The notes below the pieces were generated by a model. The model searched no databases and was not told the DNA's origin. It worked only from the letters and a program-made list of their open reading frames with translations. A stretch of DNA of 64,000 bases, taken from Siphonodentalium dalli (Eukaryota; Mollusca; Scaphopoda; Gadilida; Siphonodentaliidae). The stretch covers positions 96,481,343 to 96,545,342 of the forward strand of contig CP136065.1 in assembly GCA_032622095.1 (NCBI GenBank), in the 5' to 3' direction. A program made the translations under genes and the position numbers. Positions 23,712 to 33,618 of this stretch are shown piece by piece (positions within the stretch are counted from its first letter, which is position 1; every line of letters starts with the position of its first letter).

Positions 23712-24200
23712 GTTAAAGGTACGGTTGGCCTTGGCGGTGGGTATCCTGTGAAAATATTTTCACCCGTCAAAAACCGCCACAAACAGAAAGAACATCGAAA
23801 TGTAGACAGACTTTGTCCGTATACAAATAAGAAATATCGCATAAACAGTATGTTATTGTCAAATGTTTGACCATTGTTATGTAAACAAAAGCATAAAAAG
23901 TTACTTTTCTGGTGTTTGTTTATATTATGATGGTAAACATAAAGAGCGTTCCTGACATGGAACTAATAAAGAGCGTTTATGCCATTTGTGTGTGATTAGC
24001 CAGTAGCATTGTGCTGTCTTCTGTAACACAATCAGGCTCTTGCTTAGGTAAAATATGTAGGTCTTTATGATAACATGCTGTTTACGTAATGGTCATGGTA
24101 TATATGAACGAAAATGTATTCGTTTTAATGTTTTTCTGTTTACGGTGATTAGAACAAATATAAATATTTTCGACAACTAAGGCCTCACGTGCCTTTAATA
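23712..24200. mobile_element. TTAAAGG-type MITE, copy 1
   Basis: Starts near TTAAAGGTACGGTTGGCC and ends near GGCCTCACGTGCCTTTAA, giving short inverted ends. The body contains AAAAACCGCCACAAACAGA, CAGTATGTTATTGTC and two AATAAAGAGCGTT phrases, matching 25447-25956 in order. No coding capacity. Confidence 0.7.
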
Positions 24201-24209
24201 TGTCTAATG

Positions 24210-24345
24210 AAACACTCCTAATTTCAGTTATTATATATAATAACTGAAATTTCAGGTATTATATATATTAACTGAGTGAATCAGGTATTATACATTATAA
24301 CTGAAAATTTCAGTTATTATACATAATAACTGATAATACATATTA
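24210..24345. repeat. AT-rich palindromic tandem repeat
   Basis: Repeated CAGTTATTATATATAATAAC-like palindromes in several degenerate copies, able to form stacked hairpins. No associated gene. Confidence 0.75.
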
Positions 24346-24762
24346 ACTGTAACATATATACATCACAAATTTGCAACAACGCGTATATGTGTTTTACGTT
24401 GGCTGCAAACGTACCATGTATACTGGCTGAGAATAAGCATTACTTACTGCTACTTAACAGATATACTCCAATTTTATATAAAGTAAAACAAAATTGAATT
24501 GAGGATGGGGGAAATGTCCCAAACCAAAAACATATACATGTAGTAGAATATGCCGAGTTCTCATATTTAAGTACTATCGCACTAAGCGATCCATTTATAT
24601 AAAGTGCATAATACAGTGAATTAGTTTCAATGGACTTTACATCAATTATTACCTCGGTCATATGACACGTGACACCATTGTTACTCGCATCATCGACTGA
24701 GGAAGCAACCCCAGTTGCCACAAGACCGTGTGTTTATCAAGGTTAGCATGCTAATAATATAT

Positions 24763-25210
24763 TTGACCCGCCATATCAAATCCAGTCGGAAGTCGGGTTT
24801 TTTTTTACCCTGTGCCAATGCATTCTCTTATATATGCGAGTCGACCATAGGTCGCCTCGCATATATAAGAGAATGCATTGGTCTAACAATTTTTTATCAT
24901 TTTTTAAAAATAAATGTTTCTGACAATTTTTAGGACATAAAATAAAAAACATCCATTACCCTGCAGGGAGCCCCACACATATATAGAAGCATATAGAAGA
25001 GTGTCGTCTGCTCATGTTTGTCTGGGGCTCTGTATGGGTGAAATTATAAAATTGTTAAAGAATACAAGAAAAAATTGTAAAAAATAGTTAGGCCAATGCA
25101 TTCTCTTATATATGCGAGGCGACCTATGGTCGACTCGCATATATAAGAGAATGCATTGGCACAGGGTAAAAAAATCCCGACTTCCGACTGGATTTGATAT
25201 GGCGGGTCAC
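24763..25210. mobile_element. GTGACCCGCC-type foldback MITE, copy 2
   Basis: Same outer ends (TTGACCCGCCATATC at left, GATATGGCGGGTCAC at right), same inner palindromes and same centre as 22487-22954. ATAT flanks both sides. The core is 24808-25166. A short frame crossing it (24715-24933) is a palindrome translated, not a protein. Confidence 0.8.
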
Positions 25211-25446
25211 ATATATCGACACGGAACCGAGTACTCTATTAACGCGTGAGTGGTGCGAGGCAGTCTCGGTATGAACAGCCGTGCTGAAAGGTCACAATAA
25301 GGTGCGATATATGAACAGCCTGTAACTCTACGGTCACACTCAGCTTAACCCTAAACATAGCCTCTGTGGTGAAGCTCATCGATCCGCAGACACGGCTCGA
25401 GATCACGATTTCTGAATTTATAGCGACCACATATCGAACATTATAA

Positions 25447-25956
25447 CCATTAAAGATACGGGCGCTGGGTATGCTGTTAAAATGTTCACCTCCGCCAAAA
25501 ACCGCCATAAACAGAAAGAATAGTAAAATATAGACAGACTTTGTTCTTTTACCAATCGGAAATATAGCATAAACAGTATGTTATTGTAAATTTTTCCCCT
25601 TTGTTATGTAAACAAAAGCAAAAAACGTTACGTTTCCTTGCTTTTGTTTAGATCCGGATGTGGTAAACATAAAGAGCGTTATTTGTTACTGTTTTCCTGA
25701 TATGGAAATAATAAAGAGCGTTTTTATCAGTTTTGTCTGATTAACCAATATAATTGCGCTGTGTTATGTAAACAGAAGCACAACCTCTGTAGCACGAGCA
25801 GGCTCTTGTTTACGTACACCACCGTGCGTCTTGACGACAATATACTGTTTACGCGCTGATTATGTTTGTCATATGAGTGGAAATATATATATATTCTGTT
25901 GATGGCGATTTGAACGAATATAAATATGTCTGCAACGAACGCCGCCCGTGCCTTTA
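25447..25956. mobile_element. TTAAAGG-type MITE, copy 2
   Basis: Begins ATTAAAGATACGGGCGCTGG and ends CGCCCGTGCCTTTAAG. The internal order matches 23712-24200 (AAAAACCGCCATAAACAGA, CAGTATGTTATTGT, AATAAAGAGCGTT). Divergence between the copies is moderate, so these are old insertions. Confidence 0.7.
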
Positions 25957-26044
25957 AGCTACCGAGCTCCATGCGCGTAGTCAACATTGGCAATATTTAT
26001 GTTATGTTCACAGCATTGGGGGAAATTTCGACCAATATGAACCA

Positions 26045-26506
26045 CCGCTGGTCAAGTGGTCATGCTAGTCCCCTATGCCGTTGGTGGTCCCACTGAATTG
26101 CTATGATGCTAGTGTGGAAAACTGATGTCGTTAAGAAAAAGTACCGTTTTTTTCTAAGTTGTCATTTTCGCGGTGTTTGGCTAATCCGAGTGATTTTAGA
26201 AAAAAACATTCCAGAACATGTTTATTTTTGAAAAATGGCATGAATAGCCATCTTGATTATAGTCGATTTGCAACAACTAATGCAACCAGTATTACAATAT
26301 TTCGCAATATATACGTTGTTGAATGTTTGATACACATAATGGCATTTCTCTGATATGTTAAAATTATCCGAACACCTTAAAATGAGAACTTAAAAAAAAA
26401 CGGTACTCTTTCATAACAGCATCAAATTGCCCTAACATCATCAAAGCAATTCAGCAGGACCCACTATCACCATAGCACACCAGCAGAAGTCCTTGACCAG
26501 CGGTGT
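26045..26506. mobile_element. Foldback MITE next to the Rab exon
   Basis: ACCGCTGGTCAAG near 26046 mirrors CTTGACCAGCGGT near 26493-26505. Inside, CACTGAATTGCTATGATG mirrors CATCAAAGCAATTCAGCAGG, and AGTACCGTTTTTTTC mirrors AAAAACGGTACT, giving imperfect arms of about 100 bp. It lies 190 bp beyond the exon donor, so in a functional gene it would be in the intron. Confidence 0.7.
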
Positions 26507-26694
26507 GAACGCTGATGCTCAACCAAATACTCCAAGCCAAAACTTGGTGATTTTACATTTCTACACATACAATTATTGGATCAAACGTTTCTCTGTAAGA
26601 GTAGACATTTACACTATATATTTTTATGTTTATAGCAACGTTAGCAGAAGGTTGGTGTGTATGTATTATGTATACATGTAAACTATAAACTCAC

Positions 26695-26805
26695 CGTAAA
26701 ACCAATTCCTACGGTTGCAGAAAAGGATCCCTGTTGAAATTTTCCTTGATCGAATTGCACTAACAACGACGTTTTTCCGACTCCGCTGTCGCCGACGAGA
26801 ATGGT
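26695..26805 (-). CDS. Rab26/Rab37-like small GTPase, one internal exon
   Basis: On the minus strand a 111 bp, phase-0 exon of 37 codons lies between a pyrimidine-rich acceptor ending TTTTTCAG and a donor GTGAGT. It encodes TILVGDSGVGKTSLLVQF, containing the P-loop GDSGVGKT that binds the nucleotide phosphates, and ends at switch I with SATVGIGFT. The spacing from P-loop to switch I and the GKF-x4-F-x-ATVGI layout match Rab GTPases of the Rab26/37 group, which act in vesicle docking and exocytosis. The usual TVGIDF motif has D changed to G here, an unusual substitution in the effector-binding region. I could not find neighbouring exons in the window. The 5' exon should lie at higher coordinates and the 3' exons at lower ones, across TE-rich introns. 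It may be a live gene with long introns or an isolated exon relic. Confidence 0.8.
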
Positions 26806-27143
26806 CTGAAAAATAAAACCAAATCTACTTTAATTCTGATCTATTTCCTCCGTTTCGCATTCCAATAAACAAATCCCATCTTATAACAGTGTGTATCATC
26901 ATAATGTAACATATAATATCCACGAATATAAGGTGCACAAAATGTCGATAACGACAAATATCACTGGCTAGTCCATACTCTATCTAATATCTAACTATCT
27001 GTTATCTAATCGAAAATAGATTTATGTCCCATGTTAGTTATAACCACTTCCGGTTTCAATTTCAAACTAACTCCTTGTTTCGTTTCGTGTGGGAAGCATA
27101 CGTGGCATGGTTGTTTTTTTTTCTTTAGCTCAAGACACGGTGT
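26806..27143. other. Probable intron, nothing else seen
   Basis: Sequence upstream of the Rab-like exon in its sense. AT-rich, no coding signal, ending at the LTR-like repeat. Confidence 0.4.
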
Positions 27144-27530
27144 GCTGGGTTATAGGCCGAAGATCCATCTCATTGACCCAGGGATATGACGGTGTCTCAT
27201 ATCGGTATCCAGATTCAGGACCTGTGATCCTACACACCATCCATCCTGCGAGGTCCAACATACCCAGGGCTGTATTCTATAAAGTTTGGGGGAGTGTAGT
27301 GATCGCCGATATCCGGACATTGCCGAAGTATGAATCGGAGCACCGATCGTGACGTCATGTTCTCGATTACCCGGATGAAGAAGGCTCTCTCTTCAGACCA
27401 AGAACAGAATCCAACCAACAAGCAGCCATGTTGAACTATCTCATGCTATACATTTATTGTGACTCTTAGACTATATACATATATCTATAACCATAGTGAA
27501 TAGTCCTTCGTTTTCACTATAATGACGACG
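27144..27530 (+). repeat. LTR-like direct repeat, left
   Basis: About 387 bp matching 32043-32436 in the same orientation, with moderate divergence. Shared phrases include GGATATGACGGTGTCTC, GGGCTGTATTCTATAAAG and GATTACCCGGATGAAGAAGG. It ends TTTTCACTATAATGACGACG. The partner ends AATGGCGACGAGGATGG, which looks like a tRNA primer-binding site start (TGGCGAC). TG/CA boundaries are unclear. Together the pair resembles LTRs around 29197-31308. The 87-codon frame inside is not a gene. Confidence 0.65.
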
Positions 27531-29196
27531 GTGTAGTGTCGAACCACGCGGGGAGACGAAAATGTGTATTTTGATGTCAAAACTTTTGTGAAAATGACTT
27601 GTCAATTTGGTGTAATTTTCCGTTCCTGAAGACTATACTTTCAGAGTTCGGTTGTGTTTGAACCATGATAATGTTGCTTAATATATATATTTCATGATAT
27701 TATTGATGAATTCTGCTGACAACATGTTTCAACGTGGAAAATTTCCATTTGCTGTGCCGTTTCTGCACAAAATTTATACCTACCGCTCTGTGCTAAAAAT
27801 AGCATGTACACATCGGTAACTACAGTTTACTGTCTTCAATTCGGACACCACAGCTAGCCGGTTTCTGACGACAGGGGATATTGGATTCGACAACTTCATT
27901 GCCCAGTTCCTCCAGTTTCACGGTCAGATAAACTTTACTCTTCATAATTTACAAGCTACATGTAATTGTCAATGACAATGTAGCTCCTTCTGCTATGTGT
28001 TTATCAGCAACTGATTTGGCAACCAAATCTGACAATCTACATTCTGCCAGTTTGATTTATGTTAATTTTTATCACATTGATGATTGACTCCTGCCCAGGG
28101 TTTATTTATTAGCCAGGGAACACCCCTTCCTTCTAATACATAGTGCCATGGGTAACAATTCACATTTTGATTAATTGGTACCTGAATATCACAGTCTGCA
28201 CAATTGATTCGTTTCTGAGAATTTTGACCAATTGATTCCTGCCCACGGGTTATCTATTAGCAAGGGAATACCCCTCCATTCTAATACATAGCACCTAGGG
28301 TAAAAATCAGTATACTTCCCAACCTTCTAGAGAATATTCAGTACAGACGGTATATCCAAGACCACAGAACTCTGATACAGTACGCAGTTTTCTTGTCAGC
28401 TTTTCTAGTGGAAAAACAAAACACTTCAAGAAGCTAATATGTTTTTGTATTTTTGCATTTATTTATATATTTTCATGCCATTGTGATCAGTTTCTCTATA
28501 TGAGTATATTTACCTTTGAGACACTGATTTATTATATTTCTAATGTCACTGTGATCAGTTTCTCTGCATAAGTTGATTAACTTATGAGACCCTGATTTAT
28601 TCTCCAATAACTGATACACATCATTAATATTTTGTATGTGTTTATTTTTGATATGAATTAATTATTTGTGTGTATCAGATAAAGTATTTTCATTAATATT
28701 TTGTATGTGTTTATTTTTGATAATGAATTATTTGTGGGTATCAGATAAAGTAATATTTTTTCGTTCAATGTGGAATATTTCATGAGTATTTTGAGTAGAC
28801 ATTTTTCGTATAGATATATGATGTTATTGTGAATGATTTTTGGAACCTCGGTTTAGGTTCAGTCATTCATACTAACATTGCTACTTATTATTGTTGTTAA
28901 ATTGTTGGCATAACTACTCAGATTGCTTTGTGCGATATTCATTTTTGATTGTGTATTGCTATTTATATGTATCAAGATACCATATATATTTGAATTCTTA
29001 GTGGTACTGGAAGGAATAGAACACTTGCCACTTTGAAACTGCTTGATTTATATATCAGGTATCAAATAAATTGAGCGACAAATCAGAATGATAATGATAT
29101 CTGTATGCCTGAGTTATTAGGTAAACGCGGGTTCATTTGATCATTCTTCACCAAATTTGACAAACTTTCTCAAGTCATTAAGATCAAGATAAAGAA
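27531..29196 (+). other. Leader-like non-coding stretch with tandem repeats
   Basis: No clear gene. Direct repeats include TGCCCAGGGTTTATTTATTAG at about 28092 and its relative at about 28241, a CTGTGATCAGTTTCTCT pair near 28485 and 28549, and a 69 bp tandem pair beginning CATTAATATTTTGTATGTG near 28622 and 28691. A stretch at 27840-27960 is open on both strands without recognisable motifs. If the LTR interpretation is right, this is an unusually long 5' leader. Confidence 0.5.
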
Positions 29197-29607
29197 ATGG
29201 CAAGCTTTGGATCTATCAATTCATACAATTGTGCACCAACTTTGGTCCAATATGGATCGAGTGTGTATCAACCGTATGCTTATCAACAACTGCCACCAAT
29301 CCAGCCATATTATGTGCAAAATCAATGGCCAACAACCAATTCTAACAATTACCCACCTGGTTTGCCATACCCAGTCCAACCAATGAATCGACCGCCGCAT
29401 GCTTCTCAACAACTGCCACCAACTCAGCCATATTATGTGCAGCATCATTGGCCAACAACCAATTATAACCAACGCTCACCTGGTTTGCCATACCCACCTG
29501 GGTTGCCATACCCAGTTCAACAGCCCAAGGCTGCACAAATAACCGATCCAACTGAGTCAAATCAACAGGCTGTTAGCTTTAAAATGCGCAGCCAGAAGAT
29601 CAGTTAA
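29197..29607 (+). CDS. Orphan ORF 1, Pro/Tyr/Gln-rich N-terminal region
   Basis: A 136-codon frame starting MASFGSINSYN. Residues about 25-110 consist of a degenerate tandem repeat built on QLPPIQPYYVQ, QWPTTN and PPGLPYPVQ, occurring twice in full with a third short PPGLPYP. The composition is that of a disordered, low-complexity segment. Near 29580 the coding sense seems to shift into another frame, which continues NAQPEDQLNLAETTYELRTD and WNRISSRLDKDAHEM to about 29810. The stop at 29607 is therefore probably the product of an indel. I do not recognise a family. A gag-like protein of a non-autonomous LTR element, or a host gene, are both possible. Confidence 0.55.
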   Translation: MASFGSINSYNCAPTLVQYGSSVYQPYAYQQLPPIQPYYVQNQWPTTNSNNYPPGLPYPVQPMNRPPHASQQLPPTQPYYVQHHWPTTNYNQRSPGLPYPPGLPYPVQQPKAAQITDPTESNQQAVSFKMRSQKIS

Positions 29608-29719
29608 ACCTTGCTGAGACAACTTACGAACTGAGGACCGATCCTCATGAGTCGGGTAAGGATTATGTTTGGAATAGGATTTCATCTCGGTTAGATAAAG
29701 ATGCACACGAAATGACCCA

Positions 29720-30472
29720 GTGGATGGAAGGTGTGGAGTTTGTGTTCCAAGGCGTGGATTTACTGAAGGAATTTCCGAAATGCCATCCTATTCTATCAAG
29801 GTCATTTCCTATCTAGAGACGCTAATGAGAGAATTGGAATATATGATGGAAATGAGGACTGAAGAGAAGCACAAACGCGACGATATGATTCTCAACTTCT
29901 GTGCGTACAAACCGGAGACGACGAAGAATGAGTGGGGAAATATCTCGTTCAGCGAGCTGATAAGCAAATTAATGCGATGGGAGTTGAGTGGAGACCAAGA
30001 AAGCGCAGCTCGGAAGAAATTTCATTCTCGACTACTCGAATTTTCCATCCAGATTGTCAATTATATAGTTAATCGGAAGGATGAATTTGTTCAATCGACG
30101 ACTACTATATACAATAAGGACGCTGATTTCTCAAAGAAATTGGGCCGAGTAAATGTGACCGACCTTTATCCCAATGACCGCATCACGGTTAGGAAATCAA
30201 CTGCTGCGCTCACACGATGCGCCGGTTTTTCCACTGGATCCAGTCCAATGCTCGAACCAATCCCAGAAAATGAGTTATCAGAGAAGATGGCAGTCAAAAT
30301 GGTCACCAAAGATCAGCTATCAGGAAAAGCCTCCATCCAAAACTCCAAGACTCAAGTAGTTGAAAAATTACCAGGGTTAAATGACTGTGTCATGAGATTT
30401 GATGTTGAGGAAAACAACCGACCACATTCCAATGACCAGAAGCAGATTATATCACTGGGGGGGGGGGGGTAG
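29720..30472 (+). CDS. Orphan ORF 2, charged helical region
   Basis: The frame is open for 250 codons, but convincing coding begins only near 29800, where it takes over from the preceding frame. From there it reads KVISYLETLMRELEYMMEMR and then FSELISKLMRWELSGDQESA, a hydrophilic, helix-rich, gag-like stretch. It is followed by a Ser/Thr- and Lys-rich tail. No zinc knuckle, protease or polymerase motif is seen. The frame ends at a stop directly after a run of 13 G (30457-30469); a change in G count would fuse it to the next frame. The start M at 29720 is probably not the real one. Function unknown. Confidence 0.55.
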   Translation: MDGRCGVCVPRRGFTEGISEMPSYSIKVISYLETLMRELEYMMEMRTEEKHKRDDMILNFCAYKPETTKNEWGNISFSELISKLMRWELSGDQESAARKKFHSRLLEFSIQIVNYIVNRKDEFVQSTTTIYNKDADFSKKLGRVNVTDLYPNDRITVRKSTAALTRCAGFSTGSSPMLEPIPENELSEKMAVKMVTKDQLSGKASIQNSKTQVVEKLPGLNDCVMRFDVEENNRPHSNDQKQIISLGGGG

Positions 30473-31308
30473 TGGAGACAGCTGATCGTCTTTCCAACTC
30501 TCTGAAGAACTTGCAGTCGGAAATAGACGACATGGAACTAATAACACCAGAGTATACATTATACACAAGAAATCCAGTTCAGCATGAGAAACCTGACGAG
30601 CCAGCTATCAACAAACTTATGGACAATGAACAAGACGACGAGCCAGTCCATGATATCAGCCTAGAGTGTGACGACAGTGTTTCCCTTGATCTGAGCATGG
30701 TAGATAGCATATGTCTGATGCTGGATTTGGATATACCATAGTGTACAACAACTCAAGTGAATGATGTATTGCAAGCATCTATGGCATCTGCCATATCCCA
30801 ATTGGAATATGGTAACTCATCATTCATTGGACTCTTCCCGTCATTTTCGGATTTTCCGGACAGCTCATTATCATCAGAGGCTCAGCCAACCACGTGTTCA
30901 TATGACACAGGCTACCAGTCTTCATCAGAAGATATCTTTAGCACTGATGGTAAAACTACCGGTATTCAACAGCACATAGTTGTCCATACCAGCAACGACA
31001 TACCCCAGTATGATACTGTGTCAGCGTCTGAGTCACCACCCAGACAAGAATTAGCTCAAGATGCTGGAGCGGCGAAATCTGCAGATAAGCCAGATACCGG
31101 TACTGCAACAGAAGCTGTAGAGAACATGAGCCAGACTGATGACGGTCCAAATCAGTTGCAGACAGCCGAACTGAGGTGCACACAGCCTAAAACTAAATTA
31201 GAGGGCCCAGATCAGTGGCCATGGGATCCTGGCGGAGAGCAGTGGCCATGGGATCCTGGTGGGAATAGACACCCCTCAAATTCTGCAGTGGTATCCAATG
31301 CCTCATAG
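30473..31308 (+). CDS. Orphan ORF 3+4, acidic C-terminal region with in-frame TAG
   Basis: One reading frame broken by a single TAG at 30739-30741. The first part (89 codons) is acidic, with EIDDMELITPEY and DNEQDDEPVHDISLE. The second, from about 30757 to 31308, is Ser/Asp/Gln-rich and ends with a tandem WPWDPGGEQWPWDPGG. No enzyme motif is visible. The TAG may be a mutation or a readthrough site; its context gives no support for readthrough. An AATAAA about 360 bp downstream (near 31666) could be the polyadenylation signal. It probably forms one protein with the upstream frames. I do not recognise the family. Confidence 0.5.
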
Positions 31309-32042
31309 AGGTTTGGAAATTGTGATAGTTGCTGTTAACAGAATCAACCCTGCCACTGATGTACACGAGAATTCAACAACTAATAATAGAAAATGACTCG
31401 ATCACTGGATATGATTATGGTTTAGATTTATAATTTCATTAAACCATACATGAACCATGGACATGTATCAGGTAGATCTAAGATAGTGCTTAGTGCTTGT
31501 TTATATCCTAAACAAATGCACTGGGTAGATCTTGTGATAATGCTCTGATGCTTCATTGTTCAGTCCAGAAAATGATGCTAGAAAAGTGCATAAAAGCATC
31601 AATACACAACCGGTTAAGTTTGCACGTACGTTTTGACATTCGCTAGTTCACATATATTTAGCTTCAATAAAGCGTTGTGTTGATTTTCGATATGCGATAT
31701 GTTGTGGTCGATATAATATGAAACCCGGTGAAATTCATATATAAATCGTCGTGTAGCTTCAGGGAAATTTGTGTGAGTCATAAAGTGACATACCTCATTT
31801 ATTTTACGAAATGATCGACACCAGTCTCACCAACAGTTGCCAAGGTTAATGGGCGAATATCCAGATATCTGGGCGAATATGGAACTTACGGCACCAACAG
31901 CATGTGTTTCTGATCCGGTTGTTTGCCATTGAGCCATTCATCAGCCATTGACTAATTGACAATACTGGACAGATCATACCACATACCAAGAGACCACACT
32001 GGTGAGACGCGTTACCAAAGAGCATTCCGGACATGGCAGCTA
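31309..32042 (+). other. 3' non-coding stretch
   Basis: No gene. It contains the AATAAA near 31666. The phrase TAGATCTAAGATAGTGCTTAG and a diverged repeat of it lie near 31472 and 31525. No polypurine tract is obvious before the right LTR-like repeat, which weakens the LTR-element interpretation. Confidence 0.45.
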
Positions 32043-32436
32043 GCTGGGTCATATGCCGAGTATCCACCTCCGTGACCCATGGATATGACGGTGTCTCCTA
32101 ATATCGGTACCCAGATTCAGGAGCTGTGATCCTGCACACCAGCCATCCGGCGAGGTCCAACATGCCCAGGGCTGTATTCTATAAAGCGTGGGGGAGTGTA
32201 GTGATCGCCGAATCCGCACATTGCCGGAGTAGGAATCGAACACACCGGTCGTGACGTAATTCCCGATTACCCGGATGAAGAAGGCTCTCTCAAATCAGAC
32301 CAAGAACAGAATCCAACCGAACAAGCAGCCATGTTGAACTATCTCATGCTATACATGTATTGTGACTCTTAGACTATATAAAGATATGTATAACCATAGT
32401 GAATAGTCCTTCGTTTTCACTATAATGGCGACGAGG
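32043..32436 (+). repeat. LTR-like direct repeat, right
   Basis: Partner of 27144-27530. It is followed directly by TGGCGACGAGGATGG, a primer-binding-site-like sequence that would be expected after a 5' LTR rather than a 3' LTR. So it may be the 5' LTR of a second, deleted element, or the two repeats may be remnants of a tandem array. Confidence 0.65.
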
Positions 32437-32438
32437 AT

Positions 32439-32606
32439 GGAATCACTGAACTAAATGGTTTCCCCATAGGCGACAGTGTTAACGTTTCGGCCAAATTCAC
32501 TGAATTGAAGCCTGCAGGCCATACCAGTGATGTTTACCCAGCTAGATTGACACCAGTTGATCGCGAAAATGCAAGAAAAATTATAGGTCATGTGTTTACT
32601 TTTTAA
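32439..32606 (+). pseudogene. Short coding remnant in repeat X1
   Basis: A 55-codon open stretch with coding-like composition, beginning GITELNGFPIGDSVNVS and ending RKIIGHVFTF before TAA. It lies at the left of repeat X1 and is joined directly to the LTR-like repeat, so it has no acceptor of its own. In X2 the equivalent stretch is preceded by a good acceptor (TTTTCCTTATAG) but is broken by a base change at the CCATAGG point that creates an in-frame TAG. It looks like a terminal exon of an unidentified gene that was duplicated and lost. Confidence 0.4.
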
Positions 32607-32897
32607 AATAAATCCCCAAGTCTACGACAGGGCTATCTCACAGCCAAATTTGATCTGGAAAAACCCAGGACTACAGCAGCTAGTTAAATAAATTTCCCGC
32701 TCACAAAAATCCATTCCCCCATTCATTCACCAGTTTAAATTATTTAGATATTATGTACAAATCAAATAAACGCGATGTCATCCTTTAATAACGTGTCGCA
32801 TGTATCAGGTGAAGGTCATTCTTCAGTTACCTTCACCTTTAGCATTCCACGGTGTACTCGCTCCCCGACTCTAGAACACATTTAGCTCCCTGATTCC
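32444..32897 (+). repeat. Repeat X1
   Basis: 454 bp that recurs as X2 at 34514-34968 with a handful of substitutions, ending at the common point CTCCCTGATTCC. The two copies lie outside two copies of repeat Y. Confidence 0.9.
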
Positions 32898-33618
32898 CAT
32901 ATATATGTATATGTGTGAAACACAGCGTTTCTTATAGTATTTTATCAAAATATAGACCTTACTGAAATCAAAAATGGATTATATCGAGCAGTAGTGGTTT
33001 ATGTTTCCAATATGAGGCATCCTGAAAATTAGTGTCAATCCTCAAAATAAAGCCAAAAAATTTAGATTTTTTTTTTCAATTAAAATAAAAAATACTTTAA
33101 TAGCAATATAAAGCAACCATAAGTCAATTTAAATATCTAAACATAATCATACAACATCAGACACAGCCTCAGACATGAAATTTTACCAGATGGCAGGGCA
33201 TACTGTCTGTTTAACAAACCTGCCATGGCAATTTTGCACGACAGTAACTCTAGTGGTCATGCCATCAACCCCCCCCCCCCCGACTTGGGGTGGGGCTACG
33301 GTCCCCGTTAAGACTACTGGGTGCCGTAAAAGCTTAATTGGGTCAACTGTCACCTTTTCCCAATGGTGGGGGGGGGGGGGGGCTAACACTCCTCAAAATT
33401 GTGGGGGGAGGGGCTTTAGACCCCCTGACCCCCTAATGGTACCTGATGTCCATGCAAAATTCCCAGATTTATCACTTTCTTTACTATCTACAGGCGAATC
33501 CATGGGTTTCTTCTTTAAATATGTCCAAAATGTGGTCATTATCATTTGAAAATAAGAAAATATGGAATTAACAACTTATCATGGAGAGACGTGAATTTTC
33601 GTAAAATTCCAATTTTCC
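32898..33618 (+). repeat. Repeat Y1
   Basis: Begins TATATATGTATATGTGTGAA and runs to CCAATTTTCCTTA, where Y2 begins with the same phrase. It contains a C tract near 33271 and a G tract near 33366. It lacks about 175 bp present in Y2. The 124-codon frame at 33175-33549 crosses both homopolymers and is probably not a gene. Confidence 0.88.

Noticed and set aside
27840-27960. Short stretch open on both strands that might be an exon
   Set aside because: No family resemblance and no convincing acceptor and donor pair; both strands look equally plausible.
33175-33549. 124-codon frame in Y1 and its 104-codon relative in Y2
   Set aside because: They cross C and G homopolymers whose lengths differ between copies, so the frame is not maintained.
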